Shown one piece after another: positions 1 through 8,157 of a stretch of 64,000 nucleotides of DNA (position 1 is its first letter; every line of letters begins with the position of its first letter). The translations under genes were made by a program, and so were the position numbers. Source of the DNA: Acidovorax delafieldii (GTDB lineage: Bacteria; Pseudomonadota; Gammaproteobacteria; Burkholderiales; Burkholderiaceae_C); NCBI RefSeq assembly GCF_007993815.1, contig NZ_VJWE01000011.1, forward strand, positions 620,001 through 684,000. Reading direction: 5' to 3'. Under the pieces are notes generated by a model. That model did no database searches. It was not told the DNA's origin and saw only the letters and a program-made list of their open reading frames with translations.

Positions 1-225
1 GCCGCGCAGGGCGTGACGGTGAATGTCGTCTCGCCCGCAGCCACCGCCACCGGCATGCTGAACGACCCCGCCCGCCAGGGCAGTGCACCGCGCCTGCCGC
101 CCATCGGCCGCCTGATCGAGCCTGCCGAGATTGCCGCACTGGTGGGCTTTCTTCTGTCTGAATCTGCCGCCGCCATCACGGGGCAGGACATCGCGATCTG
201 CGGGGGCTCTTCGCTCGCCCGCTGA
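1..225 (+). CDS. SDR family oxidoreductase, C-terminal part (cut by window edge)
   Basis: The reading frame is open from the first base and ends with TGA, so this is the last 74 codons of a longer gene. The fragment shows the end of a short-chain dehydrogenase/reductase: a VNVVSPAATATGM stretch matching the substrate-loop PG/P-T region after the catalytic helix, a PAEIAALVGFLLSE helix, and a final TGQDIAICGGSS strand that is the usual SDR C-terminus. The Rossmann fold and catalytic Tyr-Lys lie outside the window, so cofactor and substrate cannot be inferred. It lies 52 bases upstream of a D-tartrate dehydratase on the same strand and may be co-transcribed with it. Confidence 0.8.
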   Translation, partial: AAQGVTVNVVSPAATATGMLNDPARQGSAPRLPPIGRLIEPAEIAALVGFLLSESAAAITGQDIAICGGSSLAR

Positions 226-277
226 TCTTTCCTTTTGATCCCGCCCCTTTCCCTCTTTGCCAACCAACGCGACCACC

Positions 278-1444
278 ATGAAGATCGTCAACATCCTCGA
301 ATCGACCCGTCCCATCAAGTCGGACATCCGCAACGCCTACATCGACTTCTCGAAGATGACGCTGAGCCTCGTGGCCGTGGTCACCGACGTGATCCGCGAT
401 GGCAAGCCGGTGATCGGCTACGGCTTCAACTCCAACGGCCGCTACGGCCAGGGCGCGCTGATGCGCGACCGATTCATCCCCCGCGTGCTGGAGGCTGAGC
501 CGGCCAGCCTGCTGGACGAGACGGGCGAGAACCTGGACCCGCACAAGGTCTGGGCCCGCATGATGATCAACGAAAAACCCGGCGGCCACGGCGAGCGCTC
601 GGTGGCCGTGGGCACCATCGACATGGCCGTGTGGGACGCCACGGCCAAGATTGCGGGCAAGCCGCTGTTCCAGCTGCTGGCCGAGCGCTATGGCAACGGC
701 ACACCCAACCCGCGCGTGTTTGTCTACGCCGCCGGGGGCTACTACTACCCCGGCAAGGGCCTGGACGGCCTCAAGAAGGAAATGGAAAGCTACCTGGCGC
801 GCGGCTACTCGGTGGTCAAGATGAAGATCGGCGGGGCCACGCTGGCCGAAGACTGCGAGCGCATCGAGTCAGTGCTCAAGATCCTGGGCCCGGGACAGCA
901 ACTGGCAGTGGACGCCAACGGCCGCTTCGACCTGAAGACCGCCATCGACTACGGCAAGGCCCTGTCGCAGTACCCGCTGTTCTGGTACGAAGAAGCGGGC
1001 GACCCGCTGGACTACGAGCTGCAGGCGAAGCTGGGCGAGGTTTACAAGGGCCCCATGGCCACGGGCGAGAACCTGTTCTCGATGCAGGACGCGCGCAACC
1101 TGATCCGCCACGGCGGCATGCACAAGGACCGCGACTGGCTGCAGTTTGACTGCGCGCTCAGCTACGGCCTGGTGGAGTACCTGCGCACGCTCGACATGCT
1201 CAAGGAATACGGCTGGTCCCCCAGCCGCTGCATTCCACACGGGGGCCACCAGATGTCGCTGGCGATCGCGGCAGGCCTGGGCCTGGGCGGCAACGAGAGC
1301 TACCCCGATCTGTTCCAGCCCTACGGTGGCTTCCCCGATGGCGTGAAGGTCGAGAACGGCTACGTGACGCTGCCGCCGCTGCCGGGCATCGGCTTCGAAG
1401 GCAAGTCGGACCTGATCGCAGAGATGCGCGCGCTGGCATCCTGA
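278..1444 (+). CDS. tarD: D-tartrate dehydratase, enolase superfamily
   Basis: This 388-residue protein closely resembles the Bradyrhizobium japonicum D(-)-tartrate dehydratase as I remember it, including NAYIDFSKMT, GYGFNSNGRYGQG, NEKPGGHGERS and CIPHGGHQM. Enolase-superfamily catalysis would use the KMK pair (Lys181, Lys183) and a histidine in HGGHQ (His321 or His324). The Mg ligands would be Asp212 (VDANGR), Glu238/239 (WYEE) and Glu264 (ATGEN). The family dehydrates D-tartrate to oxaloacetate. I chose the ATG at 278 because MKIVNILE is the family N-terminus; an in-frame TTG at 257 would add seven residues. An SDR gene precedes it and a strong terminator follows. The substrate is inferred from similarity. 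Confidence 0.88.
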   Translation: MKIVNILESTRPIKSDIRNAYIDFSKMTLSLVAVVTDVIRDGKPVIGYGFNSNGRYGQGALMRDRFIPRVLEAEPASLLDETGENLDPHKVWARMMINEKPGGHGERSVAVGTIDMAVWDATAKIAGKPLFQLLAERYGNGTPNPRVFVYAAGGYYYPGKGLDGLKKEMESYLARGYSVVKMKIGGATLAEDCERIESVLKILGPGQQLAVDANGRFDLKTAIDYGKALSQYPLFWYEEAGDPLDYELQAKLGEVYKGPMATGENLFSMQDARNLIRHGGMHKDRDWLQFDCALSYGLVEYLRTLDMLKEYGWSPSRCIPHGGHQMSLAIAAGLGLGGNESYPDLFQPYGGFPDGVKVENGYVTLPPLPGIGFEGKSDLIAEMRALAS

Positions 1445-1455
1445 CGACTGGACAC

Positions 1456-1488
1456 AAAAAAAAAGCACGCCCAGGGGCGTGCCTTTTT
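1456..1488. terminator. Bidirectional rho-independent terminator
   Basis: The stem GCACGCCC (1465-1472) pairs with GGGCGTGC (1475-1482), flanked by an A run on the left and a T run (1484-1488) on the right. It lies between two convergent genes, the tartrate dehydratase and the tannase-like gene, and can serve both strands. Confidence 0.9.
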
Positions 1489-1504
1489 GCATCCAGCGCC
1501 GCGT

Positions 1505-3148
1505 TCAGGTCGCAGAGCAGGTAAAGCTCTCGGCCTTGGCCGGATCGCCCGTGCCGTTGTAGCGCGGGAACTTGGGGTACTCGCACACCGGGCGCTGCGC
1601 CACGGGGGTGCTGGTGCCGGGGGCGAACTTCGTGGCGACCAGCTTGTCAGGCGCCGCGCCCTTTTCCACCCAGGCGTCCATGGCGGCGAGCAGGTCGATG
1701 GAGCGCGGCTCGGTGCCCGCGCCGTCCAGGTCATGCCCGTTGGAGGGCGAGGTGACCATGCGCGCAAAGCCCTGCACCTTGCTGGCGCCCAGGCGCTGCT
1801 TCACCGTGTCGAAGTATTCCGCCGTGCGGTACAGCGACACGCAGGTGTCGCCCAGGCCGTACCAGATCAGCAGCTTGCCGCCGTTGTCGGCAAAGGCGGA
1901 GATGTCGGGGTCCGTGCCATCGATCATCTCGGCCAGCCGCGCGTACTGCGCCTGGTATTGCGTGGGGTCGTGGCTCAGGATGTTGGCGTTGAGGTTGCCC
2001 TCCACCAGGCGCGCAGCTTCCGTCACGGCCATGTGGTTGAACGAATCGGGCGCGTCAAAGCTGGTGCCGAACATGTACGACTGCCAGTCCGACGTGGACG
2101 CCCCGCCCCGGCCATAGCGCGGGTAGCCCACGGCACCGCGCGACAGGGTCACGGGTGTCTTGTGGTCGCTGTAGATGAGGCGGATGGATTCGATCTGGCC
2201 GGCCGTGAGGCAGCTGTCGTTGTCCGCACCCTGGCACAGCAGCTCGGTGGGCACGTAGTTGCACGCCTCGATGTTGCCGATGATGCCGTCCTTCAGGCCA
2301 TCGAGGCCATCACACGCCGCCACCTCGGCTTTGGCATACAGCGCGATCTTGGCGGGGCTCATCCAGTTGTCGCGGCTCTTGAAGATGTGGCGCAGCACCG
2401 TGGGCCCCAGGTTGACCTGGTGCGCCTGCTGGCTGATGGCGGGCTCCATGGCCACCACGCCGTCGTAGTCCTTGGGGTACTTCTGCGTGGAGATGAGCCC
2501 CGACCGACCGCCGTTGGAATGGCCCATGTGGTAGCGCCGCACGGGGCGCTTGCCATAGAACTCGGTGGCGATGGAAGTGCCCACCTCCAGGACGAAATGG
2601 TTGGCGTCGAACGCGTGGTTGCGCAGCGCCACGTCGCTCTTGCCCCAGGCAAAGCCGCGGATCTGGTGGCCGGAGTCGGAGCTGATCTTCACGTACGGGT
2701 TGGCCGACGCGCCCACCAGCTGCTGGTACCACGGGTCGTCGGTGGGGATGAAGCCGTCAAAGCCGCCACCACCAATGGTCAGCGTCTTGCCGTTCCACTG
2801 GGCCAGCGTGGGCAGCTCCACCGCCCAGTTGATGGTGGACTCGGGCGACGAGACGATCTGCCCGCGCACGATGCACACGTCGGGCAACGTGCCCTCGGCC
2901 CTGCGCAGCTCGGTACGGGTGACCTTGGCGCCATGGGGCAAGGCGGTGGATGCGTAGGCGGCGCAGGCCTCAGCCAGGGGCTTGCTGGCCAGCGGGGGAT
3001 TGGCGTCGCTGCCGCCGCCGCCGCAGGCGGTCAGGGCCAGGGCTGCCACAGCACCCAGGGTGCAGGCAGCGGTCCGTCGCCCTGCGCGTGCCAGGGGGTG
3101 AGGGTGGCGTCGGGGCGCCACGGCGAAGGGGTGGGGGTTCGGGAACAT
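1505..3148 (-). CDS. Tannase/feruloyl esterase family lipoprotein
   Basis: This 547-residue secreted alpha/beta hydrolase belongs to the tannase/feruloyl esterase family (PF07519). The N-terminus has a basic stretch, a hydrophobic segment and a lipobox LTAC with Cys42, predicting an outer-membrane or periplasmic lipoprotein. The nucleophile elbow is GHSNGGR (Ser211). Likely partners are Asp434 (GLGDTC) and His472 (NGHDLDG). A calcium-loop-like CDGLDGLKDG with a following Cys (about 279-296) is typical of the lid domain. The family cleaves esters of hydroxycinnamic or gallic acids. Unusually, the Cys-Ser and His-Cys neighbours of the CS-D-HC motif are absent (His210-Ser211 and His472-Asp473). 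The substrate is unknown. Confidence 0.85.
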   Translation of the reverse strand: MFPNPHPFAVAPRRHPHPLARAGRRTAACTLGAVAALALTACGGGGSDANPPLASKPLAEACAAYASTALPHGAKVTRTELRRAEGTLPDVCIVRGQIVSSPESTINWAVELPTLAQWNGKTLTIGGGGFDGFIPTDDPWYQQLVGASANPYVKISSDSGHQIRGFAWGKSDVALRNHAFDANHFVLEVGTSIATEFYGKRPVRRYHMGHSNGGRSGLISTQKYPKDYDGVVAMEPAISQQAHQVNLGPTVLRHIFKSRDNWMSPAKIALYAKAEVAACDGLDGLKDGIIGNIEACNYVPTELLCQGADNDSCLTAGQIESIRLIYSDHKTPVTLSRGAVGYPRYGRGGASTSDWQSYMFGTSFDAPDSFNHMAVTEAARLVEGNLNANILSHDPTQYQAQYARLAEMIDGTDPDISAFADNGGKLLIWYGLGDTCVSLYRTAEYFDTVKQRLGASKVQGFARMVTSPSNGHDLDGAGTEPRSIDLLAAMDAWVEKGAAPDKLVATKFAPGTSTPVAQRPVCEYPKFPRYNGTGDPAKAESFTCSAT

Positions 3149-3334
3149 GCAAGGGTCTCCTGTTATGACGGTTCTTCAGGAGCCCAGGCCGGGCGGCGGT
3201 CTGGCCCGCACCGGTGTCTGGACTCCGGTGCGGACGATAGGAAAAGGCGGCACGGTTGCAGCCTCTGCAAATGCAGAGGGAGCGGGAAACTACCGAGCCC
3301 CGCAAACCCGCGCGCGGCACCCCGCCGCTGATCG

Positions 3335-4309
3335 CTACTGGTGGCGCAGCGCGGCCACCAGCTCCAGCTTGTTGCTCACGCCCAGCGCGGCATAGGCCGT
3401 GCGCAGGTAGGTGCGCACCGTGGCGGGCGTGAGGCCCAGCGTGGCCGCAATGTCTTTGTGCGAGCGGCCCTGGGCGTACAGCATGGCGGCGCTCAGCTCG
3501 CGCGGTGCCAGGGCTTGCTTGTGCTGGCGCGACGCCAGGCTCACGGCCACCAGTGGCCCGCAGGGCTCCAAGCGCAGGCGGCAGGCCTTGCCCACCGACA
3601 GGGTGCAGGGCGCGCCGGCCAGCGCCTGCGCCACCACCGGCGGCAGGTGGGTGCCGTGCCAGCCGGGGCTGGCTTCGCCCAACGCCCGGCTGATGCGCAG
3701 CCCGGCAAACAGCAGTTCGCCCGACGGCCGGGCCAGGGCAAAGCTGTCCCAGGGGCGGCCGGGCGTGTCGCTTTGCAGGCGCTGCAGACGGTGGTGCCAT
3801 TGCTGCAGCAGGTGCAGGACGAATTCACCGAACAGCACGGTCTCTCCATCCGAGAATTCCGGCCGCGTTGGCGGGCGGTAGATGGAGACAAAAAACATGA
3901 GCCCGCTGTGGGGCAGCTCGGCCGTGAGGGCCATGCAGTGATACAGGCCGTGGCGCTGGCTGAAGGCGGCCACCTCCGGGTGCTCGGGTAACGGGCCCAC
4001 CACGTCACGCTCACGGATCACCACCCCCAGCTGCTGCATGGACTGCAGCCCAAACAGGTCCACCGCCGCCAGCGCATTCCACTCCTCGGCAAAGCTGCGG
4101 CTCAGGCCAATGCTGCCGTGCAGCCAGTTGCGAGGTGCCACCTGCACATCGCCCGCCGAGACCTCGCCCCACCAGGCGGAATCAAAAGGCACCAGCCCCT
4201 GCAAGGTCTGCATGGCCTGGTGCAGCAAGTCCTGCGGGGCCACCTGCTGGGCTTGCTCCGACAGCCGAAGCAGGCTGCGGCTCAGCGCGCGCAGAGGGTC
4301 AGAGGCCAT
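3335..4309 (-). CDS. LuxR-family transcriptional regulator
   Basis: This 324-residue protein has a C-terminal LuxR helix-turn-helix (about residues 260-318: the ELSAAMLYAQGRSHKDIAATLG helix region, then TPATVRTYLRTAY). The long N-terminal region of about 220 residues contains no receiver signature and may be a sensor domain of unknown ligand. I chose the ATG at 4309 because AGGAGA lies five bases upstream; an in-frame start 13 codons earlier lacks this. It resembles in layout the LuxR protein at 47.6 kb. It lies between the tannase-like gene and a DUF2817 gene, all on the minus strand, and could regulate either. Confidence 0.8.
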   Translation of the reverse strand: MASDPLRALSRSLLRLSEQAQQVAPQDLLHQAMQTLQGLVPFDSAWWGEVSAGDVQVAPRNWLHGSIGLSRSFAEEWNALAAVDLFGLQSMQQLGVVIRERDVVGPLPEHPEVAAFSQRHGLYHCMALTAELPHSGLMFFVSIYRPPTRPEFSDGETVLFGEFVLHLLQQWHHRLQRLQSDTPGRPWDSFALARPSGELLFAGLRISRALGEASPGWHGTHLPPVVAQALAGAPCTLSVGKACRLRLEPCGPLVAVSLASRQHKQALAPRELSAAMLYAQGRSHKDIAATLGLTPATVRTYLRTAYAALGVSNKLELVAALRHQ

Positions 4310-4404
4310 GGTGTCTCCTGGTTTTTGGCGCGATGGTAGCCGCCCCACGGTGGCAACCCCAACCCTCCTGAACCCGTACTACCCGCCAAACCCCTGCGCA
4401 CCAA

Positions 4405-4466
4405 CTACCATATTGATAGCATCTCAGGCATATAGCACTAGCGCCTGAGGCCTCTGGAACACAAAA
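4405..4466 (+). repeat. Dispersed ~55-bp Comamonadaceae-type repeat, copy A
   Basis: The core runs CTACCATATTGATAGC, then AGCACTAGCGCCTGAGGCC, matching the consensus GCTAT-N6/7-ATAGC followed by GCGC-spacer-TAGCGC and a GAGGCC-type end. It ends exactly at the stop codon of the DUF2817 gene. Confidence 0.75.
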
Positions 4467-5564
4467 TCAGGCCGTCAACCCGTCCACTGCCTGGAACATC
4501 GACTGCCGTGCCTGGCTGATGATCTGGCCCTTCCACGCGTCCGTGTCGGTGTAGAAGGCCGCCAGCATTTGCGCCTTGATCTGGGCAGCCTTGTCAGCCG
4601 GAGTTTCGGGGTGCAGTTGGAGCCATTGCTCGGCACGGATGGCGTTCATCACGTCGAGCACGGGCACGGTGCCGTACTCCATGGCAATGCCGGTGTACTC
4701 GGCGTGGGGGCACTCGTCGTAGATCGAGGTCCACATCAGGCCGGTGAGGAAGGCCGAGGTGGACGAGCCGTCGTAGATCGACGTGACCGGCGTGGCGCCG
4801 CCGCCGTCCCACCAGGCGCGCGCGCGGGCCACGGCCACGGCGTTGTCATTGCCCGCATAGATGCGCTCGCCATGGCCGCTGGGGCCCAGGCCCGTGTGCA
4901 GGTCGATCCAGGCGATCTTCGACGCGGCCGCACCGTGCTGGCGCAGCACCTGGCGCAGCGTGCGGTTGCTCCAGGTGGGCTCGGTGCCCCCAAAGAACAC
5001 GCCCTGCGGAAACTCGTGCTGCCCTTGCGAGATGGCGGCCTGCCACGCGGCCTCGCCCTTGGTGGCGATGTACTCCGCCACCGCTGCCTGGTTCTCAGGG
5101 CCGGGTGGCCACTGCTCGGGCAGCAGCAGGGGCTGCACCTCGCGGTAGGCCGTGTTCACGGGCAGGGGCTTGCTGAAGTCCTGGAAGTTGCGGTTCAGGT
5201 CCACGTTCTCGTGTGTGAAGCGGCGCACGTGCGAGAAGCCATAGGGGTTGAGCGCGTGGATGTAGAGCGTGGCCACACCGGCATCGCGCGCCTTGGCGCG
5301 CCACTCGGCATCGTGCAGCGCAAACACCTGCACGCCGCTGCCGCAGTAGCCCTCGACGCCATGGCAGGCGCTGCTCACGATGAGCAGCTTTTTGGCATCG
5401 GCCGGGCCGTCGCGCACCACGTCCATGGCCAGGTCTTCGCCGTCGCGGCCCTTGAGCGGGTGGGCGTGCGATTCGATGGACAGGCCCGCGGCTGCGGCGG
5501 CCTCCAGAAACTTTGTGCGCGCCTGGGCGTAGCTGGGCGAGAAGGCTTCAACGATTCCGGTCAT
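4467..5564 (-). CDS. DUF2817 (M14-like) metallopeptidase-family protein
   Basis: This 365-residue cytosolic protein fits DUF2817 (PF10994), which is related to M14 zinc carboxypeptidases. Visible zinc-site candidates are HGVEG (His68, Glu71) and a later histidine in WIDLHTGLG; a glutamate in AMEYGTVP could be catalytic. Conserved NPYGF and DLNRNF blocks lie between. No signal peptide is seen. It is followed upstream on the same strand by an M20 amidohydrolase, and two more genes nearby (an ArgE-like deacetylase and an ABC solute receptor) suggest uptake and hydrolysis of an N-acylated amino acid or peptide. That pathway is inference. Confidence 0.8.
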   Translation of the reverse strand: MTGIVEAFSPSYAQARTKFLEAAAAAGLSIESHAHPLKGRDGEDLAMDVVRDGPADAKKLLIVSSACHGVEGYCGSGVQVFALHDAEWRAKARDAGVATLYIHALNPYGFSHVRRFTHENVDLNRNFQDFSKPLPVNTAYREVQPLLLPEQWPPGPENQAAVAEYIATKGEAAWQAAISQGQHEFPQGVFFGGTEPTWSNRTLRQVLRQHGAAASKIAWIDLHTGLGPSGHGERIYAGNDNAVAVARARAWWDGGGATPVTSIYDGSSTSAFLTGLMWTSIYDECPHAEYTGIAMEYGTVPVLDVMNAIRAEQWLQLHPETPADKAAQIKAQMLAAFYTDTDAWKGQIISQARQSMFQAVDGLTA

Positions 5565-5665
5565 GGGCAGGGCTTTCAGGAGTCAGTGGGAAGACAAAAA
5601 GAAAACCCGGGCACGCGCGCTGCGCACGCCCGGGTGGAGGAGGATCAACGGCGCGTCAAGCTGCT

Positions 5666-6877
5666 TCAGGCCGCTTTGGCGGGCTGGGCCAGCCATTCCT
5701 CGGCCAGCTTGACCCAGTAGGTCGCGCCCAGCGGGATCAGGTCATCGTTGAAGTCGTAGCTGGGGTTGTGCAGCATGCAGGGGCCGCCGCCGTGGCCCAT
5801 CTCGCGGTGGGCGCCGTCGCCGTTGGCAATGAAGCAATACGCACCGGGCTTGGCCTGCAGCATGTAGGCAAAGTCTTCAGCACCCATGGTGGGCTCCTGA
5901 ACCACCACACGCTCTTCCCCCACGATGCCGGTCATGACCTTGCGGGCAAATTCGGCCTCGGCGGGCGAGTTGACGGTGGGCGGGTAGTTGCGCACGAACT
6001 CGAACTCGCAGCTGGCATCGTGCGCAGCACAGTGGTTCTCGGCGATCTGGCGCATGCGCTTTTCAATGAGGTCCGTCACTTCGGTGGTGAAGGTGCGCAC
6101 CGTGCCCTGCAGCTCGACGCTGTCGGGAATCACGTTGGTGGCCTCGCCCGCGTGGATCATGGTGACCGAGATCACGCCGGCGTCCACGGGCTTCTTGTTG
6201 CGGCTGATGATGGTCTGGAAGGACTGCACCATGCCGCAGGCAATCGGCACCGGGTCGATGCCGGTGTGCGGCAGCGCCGCATGGCCGCCCTTGCCACGCA
6301 GGGTGATCTTGAACTCGCTGGTCGATGCCATCACCGGGCCGGGGCTCACGGCAAAGGTGCCCACCGGCATGCCTGGCCAGTTGTGCATGCCGTACACGGC
6401 TTCCATGGGGAACTGCTCGAACAGGCCGTCCTCTATCATCACGCGGGCCCCGCCGCCGCCCTCTTCGGCGGGCTGGAAGATCAGGTACACGGTGCCGTCA
6501 AAGTTGCGGTGCTTGGCAAAGTGCTGGGCCGCCGCCAGCAGCATGGCCACATGGCCGTCGTGGCCGCAGGCGTGCATCTTGCCCTGGTGTTTGCTGGCGT
6601 GGGCGAAGGTGTTGAACTCCTGCATGGGCAGTGCGTCCATGTCGGCGCGCAGGCCAATCGCGCGGCCACTGGCGCCACCGTCGCGCCCCTTGACGATGCC
6701 CACCACGCCCGTTTTGCCCATACCCCGGTGGATGGGAATGCCCCACTCGGTGAGCTTTTGCGCCACCACGTCGGCGGTGCGCACCTCTTCGAAGCACAGC
6801 TCGGGGTGGGCGTGAATGTCCCGGCGCACCGCTGCAATACTGGCCGCCTGGGTGACGATGGAGTCAATAACGTTCAT
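5666..6877 (-). CDS. M20 family amidohydrolase (hippurate hydrolase-like)
   Basis: This 403-residue protein is an M20D-type amidohydrolase. It shows RRDIHAHPELCFEE at the N-terminus, the metal-binding HACGHDGH motif, the acidic QPAEEGGGGA and the late MGAEDFAYML. These are the di-metal site and catalytic glutamate of hippurate, IAA-amino-acid and N-acyl-amino-acid hydrolases. AAGGA sits about nine bases before the ATG. It is divergent from the ArgE-like gene across 76 bases, and both would release an amino acid from an N-acyl conjugate. The exact substrate cannot be read from sequence. Confidence 0.88.
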   Translation of the reverse strand: MNVIDSIVTQAASIAAVRRDIHAHPELCFEEVRTADVVAQKLTEWGIPIHRGMGKTGVVGIVKGRDGGASGRAIGLRADMDALPMQEFNTFAHASKHQGKMHACGHDGHVAMLLAAAQHFAKHRNFDGTVYLIFQPAEEGGGGARVMIEDGLFEQFPMEAVYGMHNWPGMPVGTFAVSPGPVMASTSEFKITLRGKGGHAALPHTGIDPVPIACGMVQSFQTIISRNKKPVDAGVISVTMIHAGEATNVIPDSVELQGTVRTFTTEVTDLIEKRMRQIAENHCAAHDASCEFEFVRNYPPTVNSPAEAEFARKVMTGIVGEERVVVQEPTMGAEDFAYMLQAKPGAYCFIANGDGAHREMGHGGGPCMLHNPSYDFNDDLIPLGATYWVKLAEEWLAQPAKAA

Positions 6878-6953
6878 GATATGTGTCCTTACGATCTCAC
6901 AGTCTAGCCCGACAGCAACACACGTGCCAACCCGGGTTATTCGCTAGCCACCC

Positions 6954-8111
6954 ATGATTTCTGCCCACGCCCTCGAACTTGCGCAAACCCTGGTGCGCAT
7001 GAACACCGTCAGCCATAACTCCAATCTGGAGCTGATCCATTTCATCCGCGACCACCTAGCCAAGCTGGGCGTGAAAAGCCGCCTGACCTTCAACGACGAC
7101 AAGACCAAGGCCAACCTGTTCGCCACCCTGGGCGAGGGCAAGCCGGCGGGCGTGATCCTTTCGGGCCATACCGACACGGTGCCGTGGGATGGACAGGACT
7201 GGACCATGGACCCGCTGAGTGCCCTGGTCAAGGACGGCAACCTGTACGGGCGCGGCAGTGCCGACATGAAGGCCTTCATTGGCATTGCCGTCTCGCACGC
7301 AGAGCAGTTCCTGAACAGCGACGCGCCTTTTGCGGTCCATCTGGCGTTCAGCTACGAAGAGGAGATCGGCTGCTTTGGCGTGAAGGAACTCATCGCCGAC
7401 CTGCGCGACGCGAACATCAAGCCCCTGGCCTGCATCGTGGGCGAGCCCACCAGCATGATCCCCGCCATCGCGCACAAGGGTGTGTACCGCTACAAGTGCT
7501 GCGTGCGTGGCAAGGAGGCGCATTCGTCCCTCACGCCGCATTCGGTCAACGCCATCGAGATGGCCGCCCGCGTGGTGGGCCGGGTGCGCGACATGGCGGA
7601 AGACTTTGAAAAGAACGAGCCCCGCTTTGAGGGCTTTGACGTGCCGTTCTCCACCAGCAGCGTGGGCCAGTTCCATGGTGGCATTGCCGACAATGTGGTG
7701 CCGCGCGACGCCGAGTTCCGCTACGAGTTCCGCGACCTGCCCACGGCCAACGCCGCGCAGATGCAGTCCGAGGTGGTGGCCTACGCCAAATCGCTGGAGC
7801 CCGCCATGAAGAAGGTGGCGCCTGCAGCGGGTTTTGAATTCGAAACCATCTGCGAAATCCCGAGCTTCCTGGGCAGCAAGGACGACCCGGTGACGCGCCT
7901 GGCGCAGGAGCTGTCGGGCGAAAAAGGCACCACCCTGGTGGCCTTTGGCACCGAAGCGGGGCTGTTCAAGAACGCGGGCATCTCCACCGTGGTGTGTGGC
8001 CCCGGCAGCATCCAGCAGGCCCACCAGCCCGACGAGTACGTGAGCCTGGAGCAGCTGGGACGCTGCGAGGCGTTCATGCAGGGGCTGGCGCGCACGCGCA
8101 CGCTGGGCTAA
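6954..8111 (+). CDS. argE: Acetylornithine deacetylase (M20 family)
   Basis: This 385-residue protein has the M20/ArgE layout. It shows SGHTDTVPWDG (metal His and Asp), GRGSADMKAFIG (bridging Asp), SYEEEIGCFGVKEL (catalytic and metal Glu), the VGEPT loop, GVYRYKC leading into the dimerisation domain, and a final HQPDEYV metal histidine. The length equals that of ArgE, which deacetylates N-acetylornithine. No other arginine-pathway gene is visible here, and betaproteobacteria often make arginine by the ArgJ cycle, so a catabolic deacetylase role alongside the neighbouring amidohydrolase is also plausible. Confidence 0.85.
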   Translation: MISAHALELAQTLVRMNTVSHNSNLELIHFIRDHLAKLGVKSRLTFNDDKTKANLFATLGEGKPAGVILSGHTDTVPWDGQDWTMDPLSALVKDGNLYGRGSADMKAFIGIAVSHAEQFLNSDAPFAVHLAFSYEEEIGCFGVKELIADLRDANIKPLACIVGEPTSMIPAIAHKGVYRYKCCVRGKEAHSSLTPHSVNAIEMAARVVGRVRDMAEDFEKNEPRFEGFDVPFSTSSVGQFHGGIADNVVPRDAEFRYEFRDLPTANAAQMQSEVVAYAKSLEPAMKKVAPAAGFEFETICEIPSFLGSKDDPVTRLAQELSGEKGTTLVAFGTEAGLFKNAGISTVVCGPGSIQQAHQPDEYVSLEQLGRCEAFMQGLARTRTLG

Positions 8112-8157
8112 TCGCTTCGGAGCGGCGGGGGCCGGCGCGCGCGCCCCACGTTCGGGA

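Noticed and set aside
1487..3331. A 614-codon open frame opposite the tannase-like gene
   Set aside because: Low-complexity translation and no family motif; the minus-strand gene has a lipobox and catalytic triad.
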